Assembly (NCBI RefSeq): GCF_018873765.1
Contig: NC_057925.1
Location: 78,927-142,926, forward strand
Source: Telopea speciosissima
Taxonomy: Eukaryota > Streptophyta > Magnoliopsida > Proteales > Proteaceae
Length of the DNA: 64,000 nucleotides
Direction: 5' to 3'
The notes beneath the pieces are model-generated. The model did no database searches and was not told the DNA's origin. It worked only from the letters and a program-made list of their open reading frames with translations. Position 1 is the first letter of the stretch, and each line of letters starts with the position of its first letter. The translations under genes were made by a program, and so were the position numbers. Shown here piece by piece: positions 34,790-48,400 of this stretch.

Positions 34790-36090
34790 GCATACCTAGA
34801 TGCGAATTTGAGTGGTGGAACTATGTTTCCGGAGCTTTGGAGGCCTTGAGGAAACAAGGAATCACCTTTTTAACAATTGGGAAGCACTCTCCCTCACTTT
34901 CCTATTCTTAGACCTAGGATTCGGATTAGATGCACATGTCTTGAATGCCCCATCTACCAAATGGGAAAACCATTGATAGGTGACTTTAATGCCTTGCTAA
35001 TGGGGGTATCCAATCTAAAATTGAACCCCATCCCTCTTTCTCCATTTATTTCATCTTAGTTATAGGTTTGGAATGATCTACCATTAATAGTAATTCATTT
35101 ACCTAAGAGAGGGAGCTATTAATGGAAAGTATTATCCTCATTAGATGGAAGTTAAATGAACTATGATAACCTCCATTCCATACCTATTTGAGATCCCAAT
35201 TCATGTGGGAGAATCCTAGGTTTAAAACCAATAATTTGGGGGATTAACTTAGGATTTATTAATGTATCATGTATGGTCTTGCACAGAGTAGTATATGTGG
35301 ATGTGATTGAGTCCATCTACCTTTGTGTACATCCCCATGTACTCAACTTCTCATACTTGTGAGAAGAAACCATTGAAAGCCATTGGGTTGATGAACCCAA
35401 GGGTGGGAATGTATTGAACCCTAAATTGAGGTGATCCTCAAGGGTAGGAAGGCATATGAGGCCTTAGGGTAGACCATCTTTGAGCCAAACCCCAAAGTCC
35501 CAAACCATACTTGGATTTGTGAGTACAGCAGTACCGATAGGAATCAAAACAGGGGACCGACAGAGAGCTCTTGAAGCCTACCTGTCGATGGCTTACTGCC
35601 TGTGACTAGCAGGAAATTCCTAGGCATGTTCCTGCCGGTGGTCCTATTTCAACACCTTGGAGCACCTTTGTGGGACCCATTCCCTATTGTATCGAGTAAT
35701 CGTATGCAATGAAATACATTGCTATGCTTGAAAGAATGTACTAATGCCCTAAGCCTCCCCAAGCTTACACACAAATTAGAAATATGAGAAAATGACCCGC
35801 ATATTTATATGCAACCTAATTGGACATTTTACCCTTCCATATACCCTTAATTATGTCAACTACACATATGGATGCTTGATATTGGTTGGATTTGTACCTT
35901 CTAAAATTATTTTCCAACCAAATGTTATTGATTCACCTCTGAACCAAAGTTGCTGAATTTTATTTGTTTAGAGACTACCTTTGTGAAATTTAAAATTTAT
36001 ATGAATGGTTGTACATGTTTTAAATACTTGTCGTGCATGATACACAAAAGGGGTGCATGTTACTTATGATTCAAGTACATGTGCTTATGT
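34790..36090 (+). repeat. Degenerate chromovirus-type LTR-like segment
   Basis: Blocks resemble the flanking 3.2-kb LTRs in order: CTACCAAATGGGAAAACCATT (compare CTACCTAATGGGAAGGCCATT), CATTTATTTCATC, a CCATTGGGTTGATGAACCCA block, and a reiterated CTGCCGGTGG-type region (35,520-35,660) ending in CCTCCCCAAGCTTACAC. The divergence is high. It may be an older related LTR inserted here. Boundaries are approximate. Confidence 0.4.
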
Positions 36091-36599
36091 CTAAATGGTT
36101 CCTCCCCACGAATCAAGAATGGTTCACACTTGAAACCAAGTTGATGGAGAACTGTCATCCCCACCCAGGAAGGTAAACGAGACTTCTAACTCTGCCATGT
36201 CTGTTGTTCAACCTCCCCTCACCTCTTATGCTGTCACCCCCATAGTGGGTGATATGATGAGAAGTTTTTGGTAGGAGCAAGAAAATTATATGGAGAATAT
36301 GTGTGCAGCCATGAGAGAGACAAGAAGAGTTCATGGCTAACGTGAACACATAACTTCAAGTTGCACAATAGATGCAAGGCATACCAGAGTTTTCCCTCCA
36401 TACCTATTGCATTACTTGCACACCTTAGGGTTAGCCAATACTGCCAGCTCGAGCACAAGAGTCTAGGGAGAGACCTATGTGTTCACAAGAATCTGAGGAA
36501 TCCAACAAGACTTTCAAAGGGGCCTATCCTGATCCAACCTTGATGTAATCTAGGAAACGGAATGCAACTCTACCTACTCGACCACCACAATCCACAATT

Positions 36600-36680
36600 A
36601 CACCTCAAACTCATCACCTGGGCATTCGTTACTACAACTGCAACAAACGTGGGCATATATCCTGGACTTGCTCGTATCGT
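36600..36680 (+). pseudogene. Chromovirus gag zinc-knuckle remnant
   Basis: Translation gives YYNCNKRGHISWTC, a CCHC knuckle in which the first Cys has become Tyr. Surrounding frames carry stops. It is consistent with the gag C-terminus of the host Gypsy element. Confidence 0.55.
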
Positions 36681-38039
36681 AAGCCCGTGTACGTGCTAAA
36701 CCTACAGCCCATCGGTCCCAGGCAGCCCCAAGGGAGTGTATTCAACATGCCTGCAGATGAGGTAGAGTTATCATCAGGCCCAGTGGCAGGTACCTTACCT
36801 AACTCACTAATGCTTAGCATTCATTGTTTTCCTTACATTGTTAGCATGACAATAAGGTAAATTTCATTGCATCAGGTACCTTATGTCTATATATATCACA
36901 TGTGCACGCATTATTGATTTTAGAGTTTAAGACTCAATTTAGTCACCCACGGTCATAAGTTGTAATTCCAACTTGCGTAAGCTAGCTGTCGGTGAGAGAC
37001 TCTCCACAGGACTTATTATGCAGCCTAATGATTTGGGGGAAATTATCTTTCTTTTTCTCGTGGCCTCGATGACTGACCCGAGCTTTCTTTGGGAACCACC
37101 TAGAAATTCTAAGTATTGGTCCTGAATACCCTTGGGTGAGCCTATGGCCCCACATGCCTCTCAGGAGAGCCATTTTTAGGACTTATTGGTAGTCCTACCG
37201 AGAATGCTAGGATTGGCTTGGTGTATGGGATTGGTACGTCTAGGGACCTTGTCCAGTAGGAAACCCCATATTTGTGTCTAGATTCTGAAGGGACGGTGAA
37301 AAAAAAAATATATAGGCACGTAGTTGAATCTCGATATATCTATACACCCACAAACCGATGGATATCTAGAAAGGATAATTTAGGACGGATGCAAGGAGGT
37401 ATGGATTATATCATGTAGTTGGAAGAGAATGATAGATCTAGCGATTTAAGTTAATGAACAGTATTATATCAGGTGTTAGTGTAGCCAAGTGCGGTCGAGA
37501 ACTAAAAGGAACTGGAACTGAAGGATTCGACAAAACTTTGCTCAACCATAGATATGAGTGGAGTAATGGGTCCCCAAATGTCCCCTCTGTTATTGGGAGT
37601 GAACAGTAGGGATTCCATTAATATTCCAATTCATTATAACGCTAAGTTAGGTATTGGAGGATCAAAAGTGAAAGTCCTCATAGGAAAAGCCAGGTAAGCA
37701 AAGTAGTATAGCCTTGTGTCATTCAACCCAAAATTTTAGGAGTACAGATACTGGACGAAGTATATGGAAATAGTTGAGTCTCTCTATTTCTAGAAGTATA
37801 AGCTTAGAGTTTGATTTCCACTGGGTCCTTATATACACTGGACTTTATATTAACTAAATCGGAATTGATTTATACCATTGTGTAAGGTGGATACTATTAG
37901 AGGACAAATCAATACAACTTAGTTTAAGCTAAATAACTAAGCAATTCCGAAGGCGGAAGTTGAGCACAAACCTAGTTTTAACCCCTCTATCCGGCACAGG
38001 GGGAATGACTGTCTGTAGTTATGCATCTAAGCTGGGACC

Positions 38040-38865
38040 CGACTGTGTATTGATGCAAGGTGGCAAGTAGTCGCCTACGCTTCTAGGCAATTAAAGGACT
38101 ACGAGAAGGATTCTCCCACCTATGACTTTGGGTTAGCAATGCTAGTATTTGCTTTGAAAAATAAATAAATAAATTATTTTGGTGCAACCACTTATATGGC
38201 AGGGGAAGTGAAATCTTCATTGATAATAAGAGCTTGAACTACTTCTTCTCCCCCAGAAGGAGTTGAATGTGAGCCAACGTAAATGGTTGGAACTTATGAA
38301 AGATAACAATGGTACTATCCAATACCATCTAGGCAAAGCCAATGTGGTGGCAGATGCACTTAGTAGGAAATCACAAACCCTTCCTTGGTTGCTTTAACAG
38401 TCAATGAGCGGCTTATAGAGAAAGCCATAAGAATGGAGTTAGAAGTGTTAATTGATGATGCTACTATGTTATTTGCCGCCCTGACAGTACAACCCTCATT
38501 GGCGGAGAAGATTAAGGAAGTCCAACCTACCGATGCGGAGTTACAGAAATTGATAGATGGCGTTCGGGAGGAGAAACGACAGGATCCAGACTTTACGTTA
38601 ACAGAGGATGGTATCCTTCAATTCAAGGGTAAATTGTGTGTACTTAGTGATGATCAATAGAGAAGAGACATATTGAGTGAAGCTCATTATTCACCATATT
38701 CTATACATCCTGGTAGTACCAAAATGTACAAGGATTTGAAGTTACACTATTGGTGGACCAGAATGAAGGCCAATGGGATGACATTTAGGTCAAAGAGCCT
38801 TACCTGTCAGCGAGCTAAGGCGAAGAGGTAGCGTCCACGTGGACTATTACAGTCACTCCCTATTC
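38040..38865 (+). pseudogene. Chromovirus RNase H end and integrase zinc finger
   Basis: RNase H sequence VVAYASRQLKDYEKDSPTYD with LAMLVFALKN lies at 38,060-38,160, followed by broken TTSSPPEGVE-type sequence. A 91-codon open frame (38,385-38,660) then ends in GILQFKGKLCVLSDD, and past a stop come ILSEAHYSPYSIHPGSTKMY and CQRAKAK, the integrase H2C2 region. The reading stops at 38,872 where a hAT MITE is inserted. Confidence 0.8.
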
Positions 38866-38872
38866 CCGAACG

Positions 38873-39477
38873 TAGGGGTGTCAATGGGCCGATTTGGGCC
38901 GGTTTTGGTTCGGGCTTTTCGGTTTCGGTGTGACTTTTATAGAAATCGAAACCAAACCATTAAGAAATGTTCGATTTTGGTGCGGTTTGGTTTCGTGTCA
39001 GTTTTGGTTTATGATAACGGGTTGATATCGGTTTGGATTCAGTTTGGTACCGGTTTTATATAACTAGTAAGGTCCGATTAGTGCTAATTTTTTTTCTCTT
39101 TCTCTTTTAAGTACATAAAATATATCAAATACAATGCATCTTTGTATCCTATGTCCTATGGCCTATGGATACAATTGGTTGGGTAAGCACTAACAAAGGA
39201 TATGAGATAAAGTGAGAAACTATCACAACACATTTAGGGGGCAATGGGGCATTAGGCATTTATTGATTTACTTATTTATCGGGTTAGGTCGGTTCGGTTT
39301 GGGTTCGGGCCTAACGGTTCGGGCTACCGGTGCACCGTCGGGCTAGCCCAAACCAAACCAAAACATTTGCCTCTCTGGATCCACAAACCGAACCCGAACC
39401 ATTAAGAGTTCGGTCTGGTGTGGTCCGGGCTGGTTCAGGCCGGTTTCATCGGTTCGGGTTGGATATTGACACCCCTA
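38873..39477. mobile_element. hAT MITE, 605 bp
   Basis: The ends are TAGGGGTGTCAAT and its perfect inverted partner ATTGACACCCCTA, the standard opening of many plant hAT elements. They are flanked by a perfect 8-bp duplication CCCGAACG (38,865-38,872 and 39,478-39,485). The interior is full of GGTTCGG/CCGAACC words and has no ORF. It splits the integrase region of the chromovirus-like element. Confidence 0.93.
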
Positions 39478-39485
39478 CCCGAACG

Positions 39486-40270
39486 GGAGTGAAAATGTAT
39501 CATTATGGATTTTATGGCTAAATTGCCCCTTACAGCTAAAGGTGTTGATGTTGTTAGTTAGCACATTTATCCCAATAAAGGAGATCTATCCAATGAACAA
39601 GTTGACTAAACTATACACGGATAATGTGACTCACTTACATGGAGATCCAATGGATATCATCTTTAATCATGATCCCAGGTTTGGATTGAAGTTCTGGGGT
39701 GGTTTCCTGAAGGCCATGGGCACATTGTTGAATTTTAGCACAGTTTTCCATCCACAGACTAATGGTAAGTTAGAGAGGACTATTTCGACCCTAGAGGACA
39801 TGCTCAGGGTTTGTGTCATTGATATAAAGGGTAGTCGGGATGAACACATCTCACTCGTAGTGTTTGTTTACAACAACAGCTACCCGACTACTATAGGTAT
39901 GACATCGTTCAAAGCACAGTTTAATAGAAAGTTCCAAACACCACTATATTGGGATGAAGTTGATTAGCAAAGAATATTGGGGTTCGAATTGTTACAAGCC
40001 ACTTGCGGAAAAGTAGATTTGATAAAGGACCGAATCATAACGGCTCAATCTAAATAGAAGAGCTATGCTGACTTGAGATGGAAGGAAAGTAAGTTTGTCG
40101 TGAGCGATTATGTTTTCTTGCGAGTATTGCTAACTAAGAGAGTAATTCGCTTCGACAAGGAGGGCAAGTGTGTTTATGTGTTTCACGTATTGATGTCGAG
40201 AAAGTACACCCCTACATTGGCATTGTCTAGACTAAAAAGCCACATCAGCTTGTCATGGATTGACATATGA
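39486..40270 (+). pseudogene. Chromovirus integrase core and C-terminal remnant
   Basis: After the MITE the frame gives MDFMAKLPLTAKGVDVV, FIPIKEIYPMNKLTKLYTDN, and the core HPQTNGKLERTISTLEDMLR (Glu present; the second Asp region is diverged). A later frame (40,073-40,270) carries DYVFLRVLLTKRVIRFDKEG and VFHVLMSRKYTP, the region before a chromodomain. No chromodomain is recognisable. Several stops are present. Confidence 0.78.
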
Positions 40271-40477
40271 AGAGGTACCTGAAGAGAACTTTGATTGTAA
40301 GGACAACAGTCCTCACAACCGAACTGTAACTTTTGTTAAAGTTCGGCAGAGTAATCTCACTGATTAAAGAGGCATCTTGTTAATGAGAAGGTAAAGTGCG
40401 GTCGAAGTATCCTCACCTATGTGGATACCTAGGTACGTCTTAATTTTGATGATGAAATTCTTATAAGGTGGGGAGGA

Positions 40478-41180
40478 TGTTAAATCCGTGCCCAAAACCC
40501 GATTTAAAACCCGGTCTGACCATCGGTCTGGTTTGAACCTTTTGCGTAGAACTGGAAGCGGAGTACGCTCATGAACTGTGGGTCATTATACTCAAGTCAT
40601 CCCACAATATTGTGGATCATGGCTCGGGGAAAGTCGTCGAGGAAAGGGACCTCAACAGAGATAGGGGAAGTTTGTCTACAAGGGTACCTTCCTAGAATCC
40701 CCTCATTCCGAGGATCCACGGGGCCCGCACCTAAATCACCCTTATCCACTTAGCGATAACTGGGAGTAAGTCACTATCCGAGTAATTCATGCCTATGCAT
40801 GACCATTAATAAGCATAAGAACTAGAATGGGCTTGGGCTTAGGACCTTAGCCTTTTTCTATTTGTAACTAGAACTTAGGCCATGGGCCATGGGCCCAAGT
40901 GGATCTAATGGCCCAATGACTTAAACTTGACCTTGGGCTTACACCTAACCAAACAAGCCCCTAAGCAAATGGACCTAAGACTAACCAAACAAGACCTAAT
41001 GGCTAGATGGGTTATTAAAGATTCAAAACTACTATTCACCTCACATTATAACCCTAAATTGTGGAGAGGAGAGGAGAAGAAAGAAGAAGAAGAAAGAAGA
41101 AGGAAGAAGACGAGGAAGACGGAAGGAGAAGGAACGAGAAAGGTGGAACTCAAGCTAGCTCTCCTACCTTGGTGAGCACT

Positions 41181-41223
<43 letters not shown>

Positions 41224-43084
41224 GCCTAATTTATAGAGCTAGCGTTTGGGTTATGATCAAGTTATAAATGCTTCATCTATCTAATGGGAAGGCCATTAAT
41301 GACTAATCTTTGATGCTTAGTTATAAAGACACCTAATCCTACTTTAAACCACATTCACCCTTCTCCATTTATGAACCCTAAGTTGGGGTTTCACCTCCAT
41401 TTATAGGTTTCACCAACCCTCATGGAAGACCATAGATGTGTGGTTTATGGGTTATTAAATAACATTGATTAAAGACCCTTCTAAACCCCAATACCCAAAC
41501 CCATGAGTTTCCTTCCTATATATATTTTAATGGAGGAAAACCCAATCGATCATTGGGTTTACAAACTCATGTTGGGTGTGTGCTATGGCACCTTGATTAG
41601 AGTTGTTCTCATGGCTAAAGAGACCCCTAAAAACCCCTAAGAATACCCCATTTTAGTCCAAGACCTTGGGGTTACAAAACCATTTTTGGAATGGTATGAA
41701 TAGCAAAATCAACGGTGACAGGCACATGGACAGGCACATGTAGGTGCCAGTCCCTGAGATGTTACAAGTGTCGTGGCTACTGCCAGGGGACAGGCACATG
41801 GACAGGCACATGCTGTATGTGTCGGTCCCTGAGAAATTGTTTCTGCCGGTGGATTCCCGAGATGGACAGGCATATGCAAGTGCCGGTCCCTGAGATACTA
41901 TTTCTGTCGGTGGAGTTTCCCGAGAGGGACAGGCATATGGACAGTCAGATGACATTTGCTGGTCCTAGGCTTGATGTATGTGTCGATCTCAGGTTTTCAG
42001 CCTTGTTTTATAACTGATGGGGCCCAACTCTTCTAGCCCTAAGACACTAACCTCACCCCACATTGTACACCCACTTTAGGTTGACTCACCCGGCTTGGGG
42101 GCGTATTAGTATATGGAACGGTGAGCTTGGCATTGATCGCCGATTTGAAGAACTCGATATTAACGACTGATCGAGAATTAAGGTGAGCGAGTTAAGCAAA
42201 CGTCTTAATTTATGGAATGTTTGTGTGTCGTGTCTTACGAATGCCATTTATGCATGTGTACTATATTATTTAATTATTGTTATGATGTAGGACGATATAC
42301 ATGTTTAGATGTTGATAGGACTTTACATTCTTGTCTTACGATATTATTTATTCTATTGCACTGTGGTGCGAATGGTATTGGATTTTATTACATGACTCGG
42401 GTGCCGGTTGGTGCTGGACCTGGGGTTTCCATAATGTGATTCACTCATGGCATGTAGATCTAAGGCTTCGGAAGCGGGCTCCAAGTACCGGTCGGTGTTG
42501 GGCTTGAGATTGTCGTACTTGTAATTGCATTAGAGTTGTCTACTACATTAGGTGGAAATGGGGTGGTGACCGACCGACCGCTTTTGGTAATCACATCCCA
42601 TACTTGTATGTGTATGTATAGGCTAAAGGGGCGAGAGGATAGCCGGTCGACCGTCTCCGGTACTATGGACTCGACCTTTGGGTTATGCATGTGCATACCC
42701 TTTTCATATAATAGACAACTAATGTACCCCGTACTACACCCCTTACCAACAGGGGGTAAGGTGTTGGTTAACCGATGGTAATATCTTGTGTGATGGAATT
42801 ATCGTTCTCAAAACTCGAGAGAACTTCGGTGAGTTTGCGGGACCTGGAAGGAGCAAGGGTTATTATGGGGTTTTGCATATATCTCTTGGTGGAGACCGGT
42901 ACTGCAGGCTTCCAACCTCAACTCGGGTTTGTCATCGTCGGTATACCATCCGCTTATGGTACCGACATCGGGGATGCTACCTAGGGTGTTGCAATAGTAC
43001 TTTACCTGACTTAGGCATTGTTTGTTAGGTAGATAATAATAAAATTTAACCTCATCATGCATTCATGTGGCATGATTGTAAACC
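40478..43084 (+). repeat. 3' LTR of the chromovirus-like element, truncated
   Basis: Aligns with the first ~2.55 kb of 29,449-32,643. It differs by small duplications (a repeated CATTTATAGGTTTCACC near 41,400) and an extra ~75 bp near 41,950-42,020. It has a longer CT run at 41,174-41,220. Homology stops after GGCATGATTGTAAA at about 43,083. Confidence 0.87.
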
Positions 43085-45496
43085 ACATTGTCATGGTAAT
43101 TATACTTCTTGAAAGAGAGAAATTCAAATAATAACAAGATTTTCGTAGATAAAAAACATGAGGAAGATCTACAGTCCATCAACAGCTTCATCGTCCATTG
43201 GCAAACCAGTACCTGCAAAATCACCTAAAAGAGAATATACAAGAGTGTGAGCTCCACCGAGCCCGTGAATGAAATATAAACCATGCATACACATGCAAGC
43301 ACAACCATGAGCCTATATGAATGATATTCATTGTTATTATTAAGCCACTTAATCAGACTAAACTAAGGCAGGTATAGTGCTACTACAATCCTCAATACAT
43401 GTATCTTTGATGCGGGCCTCTAACCCCTTCCCACGATATATCCATTGAGTTGTCGGAGAAGACCAGTCGGCTCCAGCATCCCTTCCCAAGATCAGCCCGA
43501 CCGGCCCTCCAGGTTACCACTGTGCTACCACCAGCCCTATTAACTGATGGGCCAACAGACATCACCTGTCCTAGTGACCAGATGAGCCAACTGATCGAGC
43601 AATGTCCTTCAGGACATTGGCCTCACACTTTTGTGGTATCCAACTCCTAAACCCCTGTTGGCAAGGGTTCGTAGCATGGGTGATGATTACCTAGCCAAAT
43701 GCATTCTACATGACATAGTATGAATTGGGTGGTGCGCCGCATCCCATTCTACGGGCCATCACTAGCCTCATTTTCAAGCCGGCTATAGCATCTAAACTAA
43801 CAGTTTTAATGATATCGTACAAGTCGGGTGGTGTCAACCGCATCCCATTCTACGGGCTACCACCAGCTTTGTTTCTATTTAGGCATACAATTTATATGCA
43901 AGCATTCCATCAACAGTTCTCAACATAATTCCAATAAGAACATGAGAATATAAACATAAAGATAGAAAAGTAAATCGTTATTGTTATCATAACTCAATAG
44001 TTATGTTACACCTACACGTATGGTGTAATTCCACTCACCTTGGCTATGCTGCACTTACTCGAAGGACTATCGATCCTCAAAAGCACCTTGATATGTGTCG
44101 CCGGGCAAATAGTTAAAACTTATGGTAAATAAATTAGAATTTTATATTAATACACATTAAATTATCCTAGGAGACTAGGGGTAACCATGGTTTAGTTCTC
44201 AAACCAAGGTTGGACCCAAAATTGTAAAAACAGCACTACTGGTCGATTAGTATTGGTCCATCCAATGGACCAGCGGCAATAGACCAGTAGGGCTGCAACA
44301 ACAAACTTGAGAAAAGGACTCATGGTTTCACACCAAGAGGGTCCCTAGGTATTGTTCTAAGCCATTTCAGGTGTTAAGATCATGTCTATCAATCATTGAT
44401 GGTACTGGTTGATTGGACTGGTCTATCCAATGGACCAGTAGCAATTAACTCATTGCTCATAATACAAGAATATGGCTAGAATGGTATGGTTTGCAATATG
44501 GATCACACAAATGACCTCAAACATGGTGTTTCAGACCTTGGGGTAGGTTAGGGGCAACACAGGTCCAAGATTCCTATAGTGGTCGATTGGTACTGGTCCA
44601 TCCAATGGACCAGTGCAAGTACAGCTCAAAATTCTTAAAAGCCAGCACTGTTTTGGCTTGGATCTTTGGATCAGTAGCATGCATGGATGATCAGAGGTTA
44701 CAGTAGGGTTTCATGCATGACAATCAACATATGTATGGTGAGAAATCAAACATACATGGGGAATCTGGGCTTCTTGGCATCATGGTTAGCATGCAAGGAA
44801 CAACAGAATTCATTTTGGAAGAACTCAGTTAACTTCAAAATTAGCACTATTATGAGTGTAGGATCATGGAGTTGGAGGTGCATTCAAAGCTCTATATGTA
44901 TATGAACAATTACCATCTAAGGCTGGAACTGATGGATACAACATATATTCATCATGAAAAAGGTAAGTAATAATCCAAACATGGCAGATTTACACATGCA
45001 TGCAGGATCCATGCATCAAGATATGATTATTATTGTAGACCATATGAGGACATGGTGCTATAGCTAGAAATGAGGGGCTGGACTATGGTTACAACCATGG
45101 AAACAGTTAGAAAACAGAGTAATCATACAGGGCTTGGGGGTAACCTTGCTAGATCCAAGCTCAAAAGGGTCCCAAGCCTCCCCTCCTTCTTCTTCTTCTC
45201 TTTTCTCTTTCTCCTTCTCTTTCTCCCTTCCTTCTTTCCAACAAAATGAATAGGAGAGGTTTTGGGTTGAAGGCATGTTTATATAGGCCCAGCCACTAAG
45301 GCCTGTTTGCCTAGTGTATCTTTATGAAAAATGCATTCTAGAAACCCATTCTTCTATGCAAATGGCGTCAGAGTGGGCCCCACATGATCATAGTGTTAGG
45401 GTAACATCCCCACAGGTCATCCTAGGTACGGGGAGGTGATCCGGGGTGCAAGACACTGGGCCCCACACATCTGAGATGAATTTTGTGCAGTACAAC
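43085..45496 (-). repeat. Antisense LTR-like segment, first part
   Basis: In reverse complement this resembles the downstream half of the chromovirus LTR in layout: a GCTCGGTGGAGCTCA word and TTTAGGTGATTTTGCAGGTAC near 43,210-43,265 compare with GCTTAGTGGAGCTCA and TTTAGATGATTGCAGGTAC near 32,110-32,162. It carries three copies of a near-palindrome GGTCCATCCAATGGACC (44,256, 44,420, 44,595). It is probably a diverged related LTR in opposite orientation, broken at 45,497. Confidence 0.45.
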
Positions 45497-48400
45497 TGTA
45501 GACACCTAATTTTTGTCACCCCCTGGCGATGATGACACGTGGAGTACCGGCATTCTCTGTCTCAGACACCAAAATAAAATAAATAATAATGGCAATAAGA
45601 AAATAAAATGTCCAACCCTCGGCCCATGAAGGTTTATTGGGTAGGGCCCATTTAGATTGTAGCCTGCCAGGGCAGTATAGGAAACCACAAAAAATAATAA
45701 AAGGAAAAGGAGAGAAGAAATAAACTTTAAAGGGGGAGGGTAATAAAGGAAACTAAAAAAGGAAAGAAGGAAAATCTAAAATAAAGGAGGGTAATAAAGG
45801 AAAATAAAAAAGGGGAAAAAAAGAAAATCTAAAATAAAGGAGGGTAAGTTGGAAAAACGATGAAAGGGCTCCTCTAACCCTAAAAGGGGGTGAGATAGAG
45901 ATTAGAAAGAAAAAAGAATTCTAATCTAAGGGGGGGGGGGGGGGTAAGATGGTCAAAGACCTAATCAAACCCTAAAGAGGGAGAAAGATAAAGGGTAAGG
46001 TACACGTACACCAGAAAAAGAAAGGATTTTGAGATGGAGAGAGAGAAAACCAAAAATAGAAAGGATTTTGAGATGGAGAGAGGTTAGGGCAAAAAGGATT
46101 TTGAGATGCAGAAATCAATAAACCACTCTCCAGAGATTCAAGAGAAAAACCATTTTGGGGAAGATGAGGGTAGTTTGGTAAAATAGTCTTTTTTAATTAG
46201 GTTAGGATAATACATAAGTGAGGGCAATTAGGTCTTTTAATGTATAAACATAAAACAAAGGGTAAAATGGTCATTTTCAAATTAGTTTAGTCCAACAAAT
46301 AAGTGAGGGTAATTTAGTCTTTTCAGATTTAAGAAAATAGAGCAAATGGTAAAATGGTCAAAATATTGACATCTAACGGTGGTATTTAACGGATTGGACC
46401 TATCTGACATTTGGGGTATAAAACAGGAATAATACATGGAATATTGAAAGGTGACACGTGAAATCTTGAGCCGCTTAAGAGGGTACAAGGAATATTGGGT
46501 GCATTATAGGGGTACGGGTACTTTACCCAAAGATAAAAGCCAAAGGAAGATTAAAAAAGAGGACTCTTGGTGATTCACGGGAGAGAAAAAAGGAGGGAGG
46601 GAAAACGGAGAGCAAAAAAAGGAGAAAAGAAAGGGGGTGGAAACCGAGAGAAGAGAGAGAGAGCAGGGAAGAGAGTAAGACAGAGGGAAGAAAGTGGGAA
46701 CACAGTCTACAGAGGCAGACAGACCGGAACTCCTCTGAGTCGGGGGATAAGGTTCGTCAGCAGCGGCGGATCTTGGTTTGCATTCCTCAATCAGCTTTAC
46801 TCATTTCTTCTTCTTCCTTTATCTCCCTTGTCCGTTGATGGTGATTAAGATCTTAGGCTGCATCTCATCGGAGATTCTAGTATCACTGCCGATATTGACA
46901 AACCTGACTGGTGAAATGCATAAATCGGATCGTCGGAGTGGAGCGAACTGCAGTCCTTTTGCTTGATCTTCATTTCATTTCGTTTGTTCTTTGGTTAATC
47001 TGTAATTGGATCCCTTCCCTTCATTCAATCCCTGGTCTGTAATAATTTTTTTTTACTTCATTATCCTTTGATCTCGAGCTCGGGGCCGATTGCCTTAGGG
47101 AGCTCCAAGAAGACCGCAGGTGAAATTCCTCTTCTCTACTTGATTTTCATGATTTTCTTTATATATCAGATACGAATCAGTTCTGTAGTTATTTGATTCT
47201 ATGTCTCTGCAGCATGATTTGTGATTATGTCATTTCTATGAATACTCTAGATGAATGGTGTATCCATTTTATAATTGTATTTCGATCTCTGTGTATGGTT
47301 TTGAGGTTGGAATTATATCTCTGTTGATCGACTTCTACTCTTTACATTTCAGAGTTTTGGGTTTATGACTTCCATAATTTTTTTTTTTTCTTGGTGGAAC
47401 TTCCTTCTATGTGCTCTATGATTTCCTTCGTTGATTATGTTTATTTTCTATGTGATAAGTCATGCTTGATCCGGATTTTCGTGAATTCCTCTGAGTTCTT
47501 TTTGTTGTAGATAATTGAACGTGTTCCCATCCCTCCCTCATTGCATTTGTTTTTTATTTTTTATTTTTTAGGTATGCCTAGTCTCTAGTAAGATTGCATT
47601 TATGAGGTTTCTTTTTCATGTCTTGATTTCCTTTTTTTAAAGTCTAAGGTGTCATCTGTTTGCATAATAAAATTTTCCCAGAATTGCCACCTAACGGGCC
47701 GTGTGGATCCCAATTTGGGTCCCCTCTGATTTGAGGCCGATTGGCCTCTTCTTGCCGTCAAATCTGATTTGGGCCCCCTAGGCTCGCTTCCAGGATTAAT
47801 CTGACCCATTGGAAATGGGTGTGGGCCTTTTGGACAATGGCCCATGTGTTACAAATAGGGCCTGGGTTTGATTTGGACTTTCAATTTAGTAAAGTAATGG
47901 ATTGGAATTGGGTTTAATTTTGAACTTACAACGTATGGCTTAATGATTTGGGCCTTATTGGTGTGGACCCATTTCTAAGCCAATATGGTCTGAGCAACTC
48001 TTTGAATATGGACCCATGAATTGTAGGAGAATTTAGATGGTTTTTGTTGGACTTGGGCCCGTTAAGCCTGCCCAATGACTGCTTACCTGAGGACAGAACC
48101 GGCAGACCATTTGTTGTCGGGACTCGGACTAAGTAAAGGAAGGTCACCAATCTGAGCTCATAAAGGGCTCCGGATATCCTTTGCTCTTTCTTATGTCGAA
48201 TCAGATATCTTTCCATAAATCAGATCGGCCTAATATAGGCGGGCGTGGGTGTTTTGAGCAATAAAGCTGTGTGAGGTCGATTTGGATTTTACCTTGGGTT
48301 TAGGCCCCACCGACCGGGGATGAGTCACGTGTGGAGAGGTTCGGGCCCATTCTTTTGGGCTCATGAGCGCATTCAGTTCAACATTTAGGATTAAATAAGT

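Larger units (their letters stand above)
29449..43084 (+). mobile_element. Ty3/Gypsy chromovirus-like (Tekay/Del type) element, nested and decayed
   Basis: LTRs at 29,449-32,643 and 40,478-43,084 share sequence from TGTTAAATCCGTGCCC onward. A tRNA-Met primer-binding site TGGTATCAGAGC (32,647) follows the 5' LTR, and a purine tract AAGGTGGGGAGGA precedes the 3' LTR. The interior holds gag zinc-knuckle, RNase H and integrase remnants resembling the Tekay/Del group. Much of gag, protease and RT is missing or replaced by other repeats (32,660-36,100). The 3' LTR lacks its last ~550 bp, so the right target duplication is lost. Confidence 0.85.
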
